DNA from: Neisseria chenwenguii
GTDB lineage: Bacteria; Pseudomonadota; Gammaproteobacteria; Burkholderiales; Neisseriaceae
Length of the DNA: 64,000 nucleotides
Direction: 5' to 3'
Assembly (NCBI RefSeq): GCF_002216145.1
Contig: NZ_CP022278.1
Coordinates: 186,001-250,000 of the forward strand
How positions within the stretch are numbered: the first letter of the stretch is position 1; every line of letters begins with the position of its first letter. Shown here one piece after another: positions 35,418 through 47,775 of the stretch. The notes beneath the pieces were generated by a model, which did no database searches, had not been told where the DNA came from, and was given only the letters and a program-made list of their open reading frames with translations. Both the position numbers and the translations under genes were made by a program.

Positions 35418-35984
35418 TTAAAACAGCACTCCCTGCTCCATACCGCTTTCCAAGTCGAGCAGAAACCTTTTGCGCGCGATGCCGCCGGCGTAGCCGGTCA
35501 GTTTGCCGTCGCTGCCAATGACGCGGTGGCACGGAATCAGAATCGAAATTTTATTTTGCCCGTTGGCGGCGGCAACGGCTCGGACGGCTTTAAGGTTGCC
35601 CAACTGCCGCGCCTCTTCTTTATAGCTCAGCGTTGCGCCGTAGGGAATGGTCGATAAAACCTGCCAAACCTGTTTCTGAAAATCAGTGCCGACCATGTGC
35701 AGCGGCGTAGAAAAAGTTTTCAGACGGCCTGCGAAATATTCGGCCAATTCGGTTTGCAAAACATCATGATACGCGCTTTTCTGCCAACTGAAATTGGCTT
35801 TAAGCGCGGCGTGAAGCTGATTGACTTCCCTTTGCAGATGTTTCTGGTCGGCAAATTCAAGCAAACTCAAGCCTTCGCTGCCGAATACTGCCAGCATTGT
35901 GCCGACAGGCGTGTCCAGCCGCGCTACGTTCAAAACGGCGGGAAAGCCGTCGTTATGGGGGAAACGCAAATCGGTCGGATTCAT
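35418..35984 (-). CDS. ogt: Methylated-DNA--protein-cysteine methyltransferase (Ogt type)
   Basis: DNA repair by direct transfer of methyl from O6-methylguanine to protein. 188 residues: RNase H-like N-terminal part (about 1-90) and the ATase domain with FQKQVWQVLSTIPYGATLSY, the helix-turn-helix ARQLGNLKAVRAVAAANGQN and the active-site ILIPCHRVIG (Cys acceptor). A Glu/Gln-rich middle is normal for the Ogt group. Confidence 0.94.
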   Translation of the reverse strand: MNPTDLRFPHNDGFPAVLNVARLDTPVGTMLAVFGSEGLSLLEFADQKHLQREVNQLHAALKANFSWQKSAYHDVLQTELAEYFAGRLKTFSTPLHMVGTDFQKQVWQVLSTIPYGATLSYKEEARQLGNLKAVRAVAAANGQNKISILIPCHRVIGSDGKLTGYAGGIARKRFLLDLESGMEQGVLF

Positions 35985-36210
35985 TTCAGACGGCCTTTTT
36001 TATCTGTTTTCAACGGTATATGCGGTTTGTTTTAAGTTGCAGGACGCAATCATTGCTGCTTTTTTTCTTGTGGCGGTGATGGATCAATGGCTTTAACCGC
36101 CCAAAGCCACCCTTCCCCTAACCCCTTCCCGCCGGCGGGACGGGGAACAGGGTGCTGATGGTTTAAAAACAAGCTTTCCGCCCGATTGGTTTTCAGACGG
36201 CCTCAACTTC

Positions 36211-37389
<1,179 letters not shown>

Positions 37390-37413
37390 TCAGCAACCGG
37401 ATTGTCATGCAGC

Positions 37414-37438
37414 AGGCCGGGCCTTAGCCCGACCTACG
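37414..37438. repeat. REP-like repeat upstream of dapE
   Basis: CAGGCCGGGCCTTAGCCCGACCTAC matches the units at 9974 and 29642 (GGGC-TTA-GCCC core). Lies between dapE and the next gene with an uptake variant (TTTCAGACAGCCT) nearby. Confidence 0.5.
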
Positions 37439-37509
37439 GTCTTCAGTTTTCAGACAGCCTTCTGTTAAAAAACGTGTTATTCGAATGAAACAGGCTATAC
37501 CGACAGACT

Positions 37510-38127
37510 TCAGCGGTAACAAGCCTCGTAAAGCGGAATCAGCGCGCGCACGGTGTCGGCAATCCAAAGGGCTTCGTTCTGCCTGCCCAAATCGTCGCGC
37601 TCTATGTGTTTGCCGATGCAGAAAAAATCGTCGGGCGACTGCAATTTGAGGCTGTCTGAACCCTGTTCTGCAAGGGTTTGGTAATCGGCGTATTCGCTTT
37701 CAGAGCCGTGCCAAACGTCGAAGTCCGCGTATTTTTTAGTGTCCAAACCGTCGAGCCATTGGTTGTATTCGGGCAGCGCAATCGGCGAAACACCGGCTTT
37801 GTAGCAATGCCAGTCGAGGCTGACGGTGAGGCGGCGGCGGTTGAGCAGCAACGAAATAATCGCGGCGGAATCCCGATACTGCGCGTATTTGAAATAAGCA
37901 AAAAAATGCGCCCTGACCTGCCAGCCGTTGCACCAGCGCTCGATGTGCGGCGGGGCAAACGGTTCGCCCAAATCCGCCGCCACTTCCGACACCAGCGCCT
38001 GCCAAACCTGCCAATGCGCTTTGTAATCGGCCTTAATCTGCGGAATGGCTTCGGGTTGGTATTTTTTGAGCTGGGCAAACTGGAAAAACGGAATATTGAA
38101 TAAGTCGCAGCTGGCGGGGGTAAGCAT
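37510..38127 (-). CDS. Conserved hypothetical protein, HI_0552-like (G6PD_bact)
   Basis: 205 residues starting MLTPASCDLFNIPFFQF. No signal or membrane segment; aromatic-rich (many W, F, Y), with AHFFAYFKYAQYRDSAAIISLL and WHGSESEYADYQTLAEQ. The overall sequence resembles the short HI_0552 family found in Haemophilus and Neisseria, loosely labelled as G6P dehydrogenase-like but without a dinucleotide-binding motif. No catalytic role can be assigned. Confidence 0.65.
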   Translation of the reverse strand: MLTPASCDLFNIPFFQFAQLKKYQPEAIPQIKADYKAHWQVWQALVSEVAADLGEPFAPPHIERWCNGWQVRAHFFAYFKYAQYRDSAAIISLLLNRRRLTVSLDWHCYKAGVSPIALPEYNQWLDGLDTKKYADFDVWHGSESEYADYQTLAEQGSDSLKLQSPDDFFCIGKHIERDDLGRQNEALWIADTVRALIPLYEACYR

Positions 38128-38295
38128 TTTGTGTTCCTTATAGATGGAAAGGCCGTCTGAAACCGTGATGGGGAACGCCTAGTTAATCCCCGAGAGCCTG
38201 CCAACTGTTTTTCGGGCGGCATACGGCGGTTTCCGACACCGGAATACCATACAAAACAAGACACTTCCCTTGAGAGACGTGTTTTGTCGGTTTGG

Positions 38296-39306
38296 TCAGC
38301 GCAAAGCCCGAATCCCGACCGCATCGCGCACTTCGTCGAGCAACACCCGCGCTTCTTTGCGCGCTTTGGCGGCGCCGGCTTGCAGGATGTCTTCGATTTG
38401 CGCGGGGTTGGCGGTCAGCTCGTTGTAGCGCTCGCGTTTGTCGGACAATTCGGCGTTGATTTTGGCGGACAACAGCTTTTTGGCTTCTCCCCAGGCGAGG
38501 CCGTCTGAAAGGGCTTGGGCGAAGGCGGCGGTTTCGTCGGCGGTGGCGAAGGCTTTGTAGATTTCAAACAGCGGGCTTTCGTCGGTGCCTTTGGGTTCGC
38601 CCGGCTCTTTGAGGTTGGTGATGATTTTGTTCACCGATTTTTGCAGTTTTTTCTCGGTTTCAAACAGCGGGATGGTGTTGCCGTAGCTTTTGCTCATTTT
38701 ACGACCGTCGAGGCCGACCAAGAGTTCGATGTTTTCATCGATTTTCACTTCGGGCAGAGTAAACACTTCTTTGAAGCGGTGGTTAAACCGCCCCGCAATG
38801 TCGCGCGCCATTTCGACATGTTGGATTTGGTCGCGGCCGACAGGGACTTCGTTGGCTTTAAACATCAAAATATCGGCGCTCATCAGAATCGGGTAGCTGT
38901 ACAAACCCATTTCAATGCCGTGGTCTTGGTCTTCCTGCCCCTTGTCGAGATTTTCCTGCACCGCGGCTTTGTAGGCGTGGGCGCGGTTCATCAGACCTTT
39001 TGCAGTGATGCAGCCCAAAATCCAGTTCAGCTCCATAATTTCGGGAATGTCGCTCTGGCGGTAAAACGTGGTGCGCTCGGGGTCGAGTCCGCAGGCGAGC
39101 CATGTGGCGGCGACGGCTTGGGTCGAGGTGTGGATCATCTCGGGGTCATGGCATTTGATGATGCCGTGGTAGTCGGCAAGAAACAGAAACGACTCGGTAC
39201 CGTCTGCCTGCGCGGCACGGACGGCAGGGCGGATGGCGCCGACGTAGTTGCCCAGATGCGGGATGCCGGTGGTGGTAACGCCGGTAAGGACGCGTTTTTT
39301 ACTCAT
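38296..39306 (-). CDS. trpS: Tryptophanyl-tRNA synthetase
   Basis: Class I synthetase, 336 residues. ATP-binding motifs [14 protein letters not shown] (HIGH variant) and [13 protein letters not shown] (KMSKS) are intact, with the tryptophan-binding GVPVGRDQ-like segment [13 protein letters not shown]. An uptake sequence is translated as LSDGLAW. Length normal. Confidence 0.97.
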   Translation of the reverse strand: MSKKRVLTGVTTTGIPHLGNYVGAIRPAVRAAQADGTESFLFLADYHGIIKCHDPEMIHTSTQAVAATWLACGLDPERTTFYRQSDIPEIMELNWILGCITAKGLMNRAHAYKAAVQENLDKGQEDQDHGIEMGLYSYPILMSADILMFKANEVPVGRDQIQHVEMARDIAGRFNHRFKEVFTLPEVKIDENIELLVGLDGRKMSKSYGNTIPLFETEKKLQKSVNKIITNLKEPGEPKGTDESPLFEIYKAFATADETAAFAQALSDGLAWGEAKKLLSAKINAELSDKRERYNELTANPAQIEDILQAGAAKARKEARVLLDEVRDAVGIRALR

Positions 39307-39396
39307 GATGAAATTCCGTTTCGGTTGGATTTTTTGTTTGGTTTTGAGGCCGTCTGCAATGCTTTGGCTTTGCTTAGCATTTCAGACGGCCTGATT

Positions 39397-41082
39397 TTAC
39401 GCTTTCGCCTGCCAAGTATCTTTCAGCGACACGGTGCGGTTGAACACCGGTTTGCCCTCGGCATGGTCTTTGCGGTCGGTGACGAAATAGCCAGTACGCT
39501 CAAACTGCCAGCGGCTTTCGGCGGGCAGCGTGTTAACCACGTCTTCGGCGTAGGCACGGATTTCTTTCACCGATTCGGGGTTGAGGAAATCGGTAAACGG
39601 CAGGTATTCGCCGTCTTCGCCGCGCACGGCATCGGGGCGCGGTTCGGTGAACAGGCGGTCATACAGGCGCACGGTAATCGGCGCGGCGTGTTCGGCGGCC
39701 ACCCAGTGAATCACGCCTTTGACTTTTCGTCCTTCGGGGTTTTTGCCTAACGTGTCGTAGTCGATGCTGCATTTGAGTTCGACCACTTGGCCGTCTGAAT
39801 TTTTCACCGCTTCGTCGCAACGGATTACATAGCCGTGCCGCAGGCGCACTTCGCCGCCGAGGGTCAGGCGTTTGAAGCCTTTGGGCGGGATTTCGGCGAA
39901 ATCGTCCTGCTCGATGTAAACGGTTTGGCCGATGCGCACGTCGCGGCCGCCGAAGTCTTCGCGGTTGGGGTGGTACGGCGCGAAACGGCTTTCGGTTCGG
40001 GCTTCGTCGAAGTTGGTCAGCGTCACTTTGAGCGGGTTCAACACCGCCATCAGGCGCGGGGCGGCGGTTTCCAAATCCTCGCGCACGGCGCCTTCGAGCA
40101 CGCTCATGTCGACGATGTTTTCAGACTTAGAAATGCCGACGCGCTTGGCAAACAGGCGCAGCCCTTCGGGTGTGTAGCCGCGGCGGCGCATGCCGGAGAT
40201 GGTGGGCATGCGCGGGTCGTCCCAGCCAGAAACGTGGCCGTCTGAAACCAGTTGGTTTAATTTACGTTTTGACGTAATCGAATACAGCAGTTCCAAACGG
40301 GAAAACTCGTATTGGTGCGGCTTGCTCGGCGCGGCAACGTTTTCAACCACCCAATCGTACAGCGGGCGGTGCGCCTCAAATTCGAGCGTACACAAAGAAT
40401 GGGTAATGTTTTCAATGGCATCGGAAATGGCGTGGGTGTAGTCGTACATCGGATAGATGCACCATTTGTCGCCGGTGTTATGGTGGTGGGCGCGGCGGAT
40501 GCGGTAAATCACCGGATCACGCAGGTTGATGTTGCCCGAGGCCATGTCGATTTTCAGGCGCAGGGTTTTGCTGCCGTCGGGAAATTCGCCGTCGCGCATT
40601 TTGTAAAACAAATCAAGGTTTTCTTCGATGCTGCGCTCGCGGTAGGGGCTGTTTTTGCCCGGCTCGGTGAGCGTGCCGCGGTATTCGCGCATTTCTTCGG
40701 GCGTCAGGTCGTCCACATACGCCTTACCCGCTTTAATCAAATCCACCGCGTAATCAAACAGTTGGTCGAAATAATCCGAGGCATAACGCGGCTCGCCGCT
40801 CCATTCGAAGCCCAGCCATTTCACGTCTTCTTTAATGGAATCAACGTATTCCTGATTTTCTTTTTCGGGGTTGGTGTCGTCGAAACGCAGGTTGCATTTG
40901 CCGTCGTAAACATAGGCCAAACCGAAATTCAGGCAGATGGATTTGGCGTGACCGATGTGCAGATAGCCGTTCGGCTCGGGCGGGAAACGGGTTTGGATGG
41001 CAGAATAGCGGCCGCTTTCGAGGTCTTCTTCAATGATGGTACGGATGAAATGGTTGTCGGCGAATTGGTCTTTGTTGAGCAT
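39397..41082 (-). CDS. glnS: Glutaminyl-tRNA synthetase
   Basis: Class I synthetase charging tRNA-Gln directly. The ATG at 41082 ([17 protein letters not shown]) gives 561 residues, the usual length; an upstream in-frame extension lies in promoter-like DNA with uptake sequences. HIGH motif [16 protein letters not shown] (about 37-52) and KMSKS-like SKRKLNQLV near 275 are seen, with the C-terminal beta-barrel anticodon domains intact. Confidence 0.96.
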   Translation of the reverse strand: MLNKDQFADNHFIRTIIEEDLESGRYSAIQTRFPPEPNGYLHIGHAKSICLNFGLAYVYDGKCNLRFDDTNPEKENQEYVDSIKEDVKWLGFEWSGEPRYASDYFDQLFDYAVDLIKAGKAYVDDLTPEEMREYRGTLTEPGKNSPYRERSIEENLDLFYKMRDGEFPDGSKTLRLKIDMASGNINLRDPVIYRIRRAHHHNTGDKWCIYPMYDYTHAISDAIENITHSLCTLEFEAHRPLYDWVVENVAAPSKPHQYEFSRLELLYSITSKRKLNQLVSDGHVSGWDDPRMPTISGMRRRGYTPEGLRLFAKRVGISKSENIVDMSVLEGAVREDLETAAPRLMAVLNPLKVTLTNFDEARTESRFAPYHPNREDFGGRDVRIGQTVYIEQDDFAEIPPKGFKRLTLGGEVRLRHGYVIRCDEAVKNSDGQVVELKCSIDYDTLGKNPEGRKVKGVIHWVAAEHAAPITVRLYDRLFTEPRPDAVRGEDGEYLPFTDFLNPESVKEIRAYAEDVVNTLPAESRWQFERTGYFVTDRKDHAEGKPVFNRTVSLKDTWQAKA

Positions 41083-41272
41083 GGTTTGAGCCTGCGGATG
41101 ACTGGATAATTGGTTTTCAGACGGCATCACAGGCCGTCTGAAAAAGGCTTTCGGAAAGCAGGTATTGTACCCGAGTTGCGGGTTTTGATAAATCGGGTGC
41201 AAACGTTCCAATTATTCCTGCGGGCAGGCTATAATCGGCGCCTGTTCCGCACAAAACGACACAAGGTGAAAT

Positions 41273-42370
41273 ATGAGCGCATTCATCTTCCCCGATACCC
41301 GCCCCTACCCCGAAACCCCCGTCAAAAACAATCTGCTGATCCACGCCAAAGCGCTGGCCGAGGGCGCATCGCCTGCGCAGCGCAAGCTCTCGCAGGAATC
41401 GCTGCACGCCGAAATCTGCGGCATGTTGCAGCAAAACTATTTTCTCGGCCTCTCCGTCGCCATGAGCATGGCTGAAAGCGCCGCCGTTTACCGCGTTTTA
41501 CTGGAAAATTTGACCGACGTGTTAAACGCCGAAAAAGACGAAGAAATCCAATGGTTTGCCATGCCGCTGGTGTTGGTCGCCGGCTGCAATCAGGCGCAGC
41601 CGCTCGGATTGGGCGTTCCCGCCGCCGCGCTGCGAACCTGTTTGGAACAACATCCCCACCTGCGCGCGCTCAACCGCGCCCAATGGCTGCCGTTTCTCGT
41701 TCCCTCCGCCGATTTGAGCGACATCGACGCCGGCGCGTGGTTTGCCGCCAAACAGAATATCGAAGCCGCGCAGGCGTTTGCCCGGCGCTTCAGGCCGTCT
41801 GAATTATCCCTGCCAGACGGACAATCCGTACACGTCGTTTACGCGCTCGGCTACGGCGGCGCCGAAATCCGCGAAGCGCTCGGCCGCAACCTGCTCGATG
41901 CCGGCCTGCCGCTGATGCAGATTTGGCAGGAAAGTCTGTCCAAACAAAGCGTTACCCTGTTCGTCAATCCCCTCTCCCCCGACGCGCCGCTGCACGCCCT
42001 GACCGAAGGCAGCCACATGCGCCAGCGCATGGCGATGGACGTATTCGCCGCCAACGCCATCCGCGCCGTCCGCCTGCAAAGCCCGCGCGTCGGCGTGGTT
42101 GCCGCCGCACAGCAGGGCGGAAAAATCCTGTTCGGCTTCAACGCCGCCGACGGCGCATTCGAAGTCGAGCCGCTGGTTTACGCTTGGACACTCTCGCCCG
42201 CCGACCACATCGGCACCGTACAGCAAAACTTCCTCGACCTCATGGCCGAATGCCGCGTCGAACACGTTTATCTGCTCCACGACCCGATTTCCGAAAACCG
42301 CCCCCTGCCCGCCTACGCCCAAGCACTCAAACTCGCCGGCCACAACCCCTTTTTCGCGGAACTTCAATGA
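41273..42370 (+). CDS. Conserved hypothetical protein upstream of a tyrosine phosphatase
   Basis: 365 residues, predicted soluble, no signal peptide. TATAAT at 41230-41235 and an AAGGTGA site precede the ATG. The sequence is Ala/Leu-rich with a mixed alpha/beta pattern (VVYALGYGGAEIREALG, AVRLQSPRVGVVAAAQQGGKILFGF). I do not recognise a named domain. Its stop overlaps the start of the phosphatase gene (ATGA), so the two are translationally coupled. An uptake sequence is translated as RPSEL. Confidence 0.75.
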   Translation: MSAFIFPDTRPYPETPVKNNLLIHAKALAEGASPAQRKLSQESLHAEICGMLQQNYFLGLSVAMSMAESAAVYRVLLENLTDVLNAEKDEEIQWFAMPLVLVAGCNQAQPLGLGVPAAALRTCLEQHPHLRALNRAQWLPFLVPSADLSDIDAGAWFAAKQNIEAAQAFARRFRPSELSLPDGQSVHVVYALGYGGAEIREALGRNLLDAGLPLMQIWQESLSKQSVTLFVNPLSPDAPLHALTEGSHMRQRMAMDVFAANAIRAVRLQSPRVGVVAAAQQGGKILFGFNAADGAFEVEPLVYAWTLSPADHIGTVQQNFLDLMAECRVEHVYLLHDPISENRPLPAYAQALKLAGHNPFFAELQ

Positions 42371-42828
42371 GCCATAAAATCCTCTTCGTCTGCCTCGGCA
42401 ACATCTGCCGCTCACCCATGGCCGAATACGTTTTGCGCCACCGCGCCGCCGAACACGGCGTTTCCCACCGCATCCAAACCGACAGCGCCGGCACCTCCGG
42501 CTGGCACGACGGTGAAAACATGCACGAAGGCACGCGCAAAACCCTCGCCCGCCACGGCATCAGCCACGCCGGTTTTACCAGCAGCAAAGTCAAAAGCGCC
42601 GATTTCGACGCGTTCGACTACATCATCGCCATGGACGACAACAACCTCGCCGACCTCGAAAAACTGTTCGGCCGCCATCCTGAAAAAATCTTCAAACTCA
42701 CCGACCTGATTCCCGAAAGCGGTTACAAACTCGTGCCCGATCCGTGGTACACCGGCGACTTTGAAGAAACCTTCCGCCTCGTCGATGCCGGCAGCCTCGC
42801 CCTACTGAAAAAACTCAGCTTGACCTGA
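42367..42828 (+). CDS. Low-molecular-weight protein tyrosine phosphatase
   Basis: 153 residues starting MSHKILFVCLGNICRSPMAE: the P-loop CLGNICRSP is the C-X5-R active site with Cys9 as nucleophile, and DPWYTGDFEE near 124 has the general-acid Asp. In bacteria such enzymes often counter tyrosine kinases of polysaccharide systems, but none is nearby here. Starts in the last codon of the preceding gene. Confidence 0.94.
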   Translation: MSHKILFVCLGNICRSPMAEYVLRHRAAEHGVSHRIQTDSAGTSGWHDGENMHEGTRKTLARHGISHAGFTSSKVKSADFDAFDYIIAMDDNNLADLEKLFGRHPEKIFKLTDLIPESGYKLVPDPWYTGDFEETFRLVDAGSLALLKKLSLT

Positions 42829-42959
42829 AACGGTTTGATGGAAACAGAGGCCGTCTGAAAAACCGGCCGTATCCGATCAAGCGCTTTCAGACGGTCTCAG
42901 ACTTCAAGCCAAACCCTGACAGCGAAACTGCCCAATTTCGCTGTTTACCCACCGGAAAT

Positions 42960-42994
42960 TTTTTCAGACGGCCTCCCAAAAGGCCGTCTGAAAA
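42960..42994. terminator. Inverted uptake-sequence pair upstream of the small membrane protein
   Basis: TTTTCAGACGGCCT and AGGCCGTCTGAAAA flank a short spacer (CCCAA) at 42960-42994. Another degenerate pair follows the phosphatase stop (about 42848-42896). Confidence 0.55.
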
Positions 42995-43010
42995 CCCCAA
43001 CCAAACCACC

Positions 43011-43247
43011 ATGAAACCCGCCAAAACCTACCTGCTCGCCACCGCCTTCTTTACCCTGCTCTTTATGGGTTTGGTCGCGTTCGGCAGCTACCTCCTCTCC
43101 GTCGGCAGCAAACAATACGGCGTCGCCGCCTTTCTCTTCGCTTTCGCCGCCGTGTTCGCCCAAATGACCTGCCTCGCCCTCTTCCTGCGCCAAAAAGCGC
43201 GCAGCCAAGCCGCGCAGGCGCAGCAAAAGGAAAACCGAAATGCTTGA
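43011..43247 (+). CDS. Small two-span membrane protein
   Basis: 78 residues with two hydrophobic helices (about 8-28 and 37-58) and a basic Gln-rich C-terminal tail (RQKARSQAAQAQQKENRNA). The stop overlaps the rdgB start by 8 bp, so the two are co-translated. No recognised family. No strong SD before its ATG. Confidence 0.65.
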   Translation: MKPAKTYLLATAFFTLLFMGLVAFGSYLLSVGSKQYGVAAFLFAFAAVFAQMTCLALFLRQKARSQAAQAQQKENRNA

Positions 43248-43839
43248 AAAAATCGTCCTCGCCAGCGGCAACGCCGGCAAATTGCGCGAATTTTCCGCCA
43301 TCTTCGCCGATGACGGCATAGAAATCCTGCCGCAATCGCAGTTTGACACCCCCGAATGCCCCGAACCCTATTTCACCTTCGTCGAAAACGCCCTGGCCAA
43401 AGCCCGCCATGCCGCCCGCCACAGCGGCCTGCCCGCCCTCGCCGACGACTCCGGCATCTGCGTCAACGCCCTCGGCGGCGCACCCGGTGTCCTCTCCGCC
43501 CGCTATGCCGGCGACAACCCCAAATCCGATGCCGCCAACAATGCCAAAGTTTCCGCCGAACTCGCCGGCAAAAGCGACAAAAGCTGCTATTACGTCTGCG
43601 TCCTCGTTTTCGTCCGCCACGAGCACGACCCGCAACCCGTCATCGCCGAAGGCATCTGGCACGGACAATGGCGGGAAACGCCCGCCGGTGAACACGGCTT
43701 CGGCTACGACCCGCATTTCTACCTGCCCGAACACGGTCGCACCGCCGCCCAACTCTCCCCCGAAGCCAAAAACGCCGTCAGCCACCGCGCGCAAGCCCTG
43801 CGCGGATTAACCGCCAAGCTGGCGGCGTTCTCCCGCTAA
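43240..43839 (+). CDS. rdgB: dITP/XTP pyrophosphatase (HAM1/RdgB)
   Basis: House-cleaning nucleotide pyrophosphatase that removes dITP and XTP. 199 residues with the start IVLASGNAGKLREFSAIF, FVENALAKARHAA, the metal site LADDSGICVNALGGAPGV and the C-terminal SHRAQALRGL. Strong GAAAACCGAA region upstream is inside the preceding membrane-protein gene. Length typical. Confidence 0.95.
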   Translation: MLEKIVLASGNAGKLREFSAIFADDGIEILPQSQFDTPECPEPYFTFVENALAKARHAARHSGLPALADDSGICVNALGGAPGVLSARYAGDNPKSDAANNAKVSAELAGKSDKSCYYVCVLVFVRHEHDPQPVIAEGIWHGQWRETPAGEHGFGYDPHFYLPEHGRTAAQLSPEAKNAVSHRAQALRGLTAKLAAFSR

Positions 43840-43843
43840 CGAT

Positions 43844-43878
43844 AAAGGCCGTCTGAAAATTTCAGACGGCCTTTTTTT
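43844..43878. terminator. Bidirectional terminator of rdgB and lptG
   Basis: AAAGGCCGTCTGAAA and TTTCAGACGGCCTTT form a 15-bp stem with almost no loop, followed by seven T. Placed between convergent rdgB and lptG. Confidence 0.85.
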
Positions 43879-43896
43879 GTCTGTACTGATCTTAAC

Positions 43897-44967
43897 TCAG
43901 CGCCGTTCCTGTTTGCGGATTAAATAAACCGCCAAAACTGCGAAGATAATCGTCGGCAGCGCACCGGCGAGAAACGGGGGAATGCCGTAGAGCTGGCTGG
44001 TAAAGCCGAACAGCCGTCCGGCGAAGTGGAACAGCAGCCCCAAGCAGATGCCGCCGAAGAGTTTCAGCCCCATATTGCCGTGGCGTGTGGTTTGCGGGGT
44101 GAAGGCAAAGGCGACCAGCGCCATCACCCAGGCGGCGACGGGATAGACCAGTTTGCGCCACCAGGCAATGGCGTAGGTTTGGGTTTGCTGGTTGTTTTCT
44201 TTAAGGTGTTTGAGATAGGTGGCCAGCTCGGATACGGACATCTGCTCGGGATCGACCAGCAAAACGTCGAGCAGGCCGCTTTTGAGTTCGACGGGCAGAC
44301 GCTGCGTGGACTCAGAAGAAACGCTGACTTTGTCGTCGCCCAATACGCTGCGGCGTACGTTTTTGAGCTGCCAGCTGCCGTCTGGATTTAAGGTGGCGCT
44401 TTCGGCTTCGGCGGCTTCGGCCAATTCGTATTTGTCGTTGTGCGTCCAGATTTTGATGCCGGTGAGCGTGTGGTCGGGCAGCATTTCGCGCACATTGATG
44501 ATGCTGTTTTTCTCTTTCAGCCAAAGGCCGGTGGAACCGGTGCTGATTTTGCCGTTGACGGCGCCGGCTTTGAGGTTTTCGGCACGCTGGCTCAAGGCGG
44601 GGGCGACCCATTCGCCCAGCGCCACGGTGGCGAGCGCGAAAATCAGGCCGAATTGGGATAGGATGAGCAGGAGTTTTTTGGTGCTTAAGCCGCTGGCTTT
44701 CATCACGGTCAATTCGCTGCCTTGCGCGAGCTGGCTCAGGGAAATCAGGCCGCCGATCAAGACGCCCAGCGGCATCAGTTCATACGCGCGCGCGGGCATC
44801 TGCATCAAAACATACTGCATCATTTTCATGCCGTTGTAAGAGCCCTTGCCCAAATCGCCGACTTCGTCGATGACGACGAAAAAACTGTATAAAGCGAGAA
44901 ACGCCAGCAGCGAATATACGGCCATCACGGCCATCTGGCGGATGATGTAGCGTGAAATCAGGTTCAT
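43897..44967 (-). CDS. lptG: LPS export ABC permease LptG
   Basis: Inner-membrane permease of the LptB2FG complex that extracts lipooligosaccharide for transport. 356 residues: membrane segments at about 10-30, 60-80 and 100-120, a periplasmic beta-jellyroll domain (about 130-270) and three C-terminal spans. Start SRYIIRQMAVMAVYSLLAFLALYSFF is typical. ATGA overlap with the lptF stop. Confidence 0.95.
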   Translation of the reverse strand: MNLISRYIIRQMAVMAVYSLLAFLALYSFFVVIDEVGDLGKGSYNGMKMMQYVLMQMPARAYELMPLGVLIGGLISLSQLAQGSELTVMKASGLSTKKLLLILSQFGLIFALATVALGEWVAPALSQRAENLKAGAVNGKISTGSTGLWLKEKNSIINVREMLPDHTLTGIKIWTHNDKYELAEAAEAESATLNPDGSWQLKNVRRSVLGDDKVSVSSESTQRLPVELKSGLLDVLLVDPEQMSVSELATYLKHLKENNQQTQTYAIAWWRKLVYPVAAWVMALVAFAFTPQTTRHGNMGLKLFGGICLGLLFHFAGRLFGFTSQLYGIPPFLAGALPTIIFAVLAVYLIRKQERR

Positions 44968-46079
44968 TTTCCGCCTTTCAGACTCAGACTTTTACCCACC
45001 GCCTGCCAAAACGGCTGCGCGGGCATGGTGCGCACGCGCAGTAAAACGACGGCGACGGCAAACATGAAAAGGTGCATCGGCAGAAAACCGATCCAGAAAT
45101 TGATTTTGCCGTCTTCCACCGCGTTGCGCAGCAGGGTCAGGCCGTTTTGGTAGACAAGAAACATACCGATGGCAATCAGGATATTATAAGTATGCCCCGT
45201 GCGCGGGTTGAAATAGGAAAGCGGCACGGCCAGCATACTCAGCAGCAGCACGCTGATGGGCAGCGATACGCGCCACATCAGTTCGGCCTGATGTTGCGGA
45301 TTGTCGCTGCCGATCAAATTCGCTGTGGGGATGGTGCGGCGGTGGGAAATCGGATCGACGATTTTCGGCGTGGTGCTGATAATCAGGCTGAGGTTTTCAA
45401 ACGACACGCGGTTGTAGTCCGCCCTGCCCGGCACGCCGCTGTAACGGTAGCCGTTGCGCAGTTGCAGCGTACGCTTGTTGTTGTCGAGCGAAAAATTGCC
45501 CTCTTTGGCAAACACGATGTTGTCGTTGCCCTTGTCGTCGAGCTCGCGCAGAAACAGGTTTTTCATCACGCCCGATTCGGTGTCGAACTTTTCCACAAAA
45601 TAAACGCGGCTGTTGCGCTTTCCCAAGGCATTGAATTCGCCCGCCTCAACCAGCGAAAGCTCTTGTTTCTGCTTTAAAAGTTCCGCATATTCGCGGCTGC
45701 GTAGCTCAGCCCACGGCATCACCAAAAGCTGCATCACCGCAATCAGAACGGCAAACGGCACGGCAAACTGCATCACCGGCCGTATCCATTGCCTGAGCGC
45801 CAGCCCGCAGGAGAGCCAGACCGACATTTCGCTGTCGCGCCAGTAGCGGGTCAGCACCGTCAGTGTGCTGATAAACGCCGTCAACACCAGCAGCAGCGGC
45901 GTCATGCCGATAATCCAGAAGCCTACCAGCGCGAGCACGGCATCAATCGCCACCCGCCCGTCGGCCGCGCGTCCGAGCAGGTTGATGGCCTGCGTCGAAA
46001 CCAAGACCGCCAGCAGCACCACGAAAATGCCGACGGCGGAAAAAGAGAGTTCTTTGATGAAATTTCTTTGGTAGATCAT
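44964..46079 (-). CDS. lptF: LPS export ABC permease LptF
   Basis: Partner permease of LptG. The ATG at 46079 (MIYQRNFIKELSFSAVG) gives 371 residues; the frame extends upstream without homology. Six membrane segments flank a periplasmic domain (about 125-270). PVMQFAVPFAVLIAVMQLLVMPWAE is the third span region. Divergent from pepA, the same arrangement as in E. coli (lptFG/pepA-holC). Confidence 0.95.
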   Translation of the reverse strand: MIYQRNFIKELSFSAVGIFVVLLAVLVSTQAINLLGRAADGRVAIDAVLALVGFWIIGMTPLLLVLTAFISTLTVLTRYWRDSEMSVWLSCGLALRQWIRPVMQFAVPFAVLIAVMQLLVMPWAELRSREYAELLKQKQELSLVEAGEFNALGKRNSRVYFVEKFDTESGVMKNLFLRELDDKGNDNIVFAKEGNFSLDNNKRTLQLRNGYRYSGVPGRADYNRVSFENLSLIISTTPKIVDPISHRRTIPTANLIGSDNPQHQAELMWRVSLPISVLLLSMLAVPLSYFNPRTGHTYNILIAIGMFLVYQNGLTLLRNAVEDGKINFWIGFLPMHLFMFAVAVVLLRVRTMPAQPFWQAVGKSLSLKGGK

Positions 46080-46273
46080 AAAGTTTGCTTTTGAGTGGCG
46101 GGTGAAACCGCCGTTTCGGCAGGTTTGGAAAACCGTTTCCAAACACTTTTTTCAGACGGCCTTTGCTTTCAGACGGCCTTATCATAGAGTACAATCAATC
46201 CATCTTTCCAGACGGTTTTCAGACGGCATTTGTAACAAAAGGCCGTCTGAAATCCCCCGAACAACCGCTCTAA

Positions 46274-47698
<1,425 letters not shown>

Positions 47699-47709
47699 GG
47701 TTGTGAAAC

Positions 47710-47735
47710 AGGCCGTCTGAAAATTCAGACGGCCT
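47710..47735 (+). terminator. Inverted uptake-sequence terminator of pepA
   Basis: AGGCCGTCTGAA and TTCAGACGGCCT with a 2-base loop, followed by TTTT. TATAAT for holC follows at 47743. Confidence 0.8.
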
Positions 47736-47775
47736 TTTGCTATAATCCCCTATCCGCTTTTCCCCGATTCCGACC

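Noticed and set aside
38515..39750. Plus-strand open frame opposite trpS and glnS
   Set aside because: It spans the reverse of two conserved genes and the gap between; biased composition.
41923..42366. Upstream in-frame extension of the tyrosine phosphatase
   Set aside because: It overlaps the preceding gene in another frame and is Arg/Pro-rich nonsense; the ATG at 42367 fits the family.
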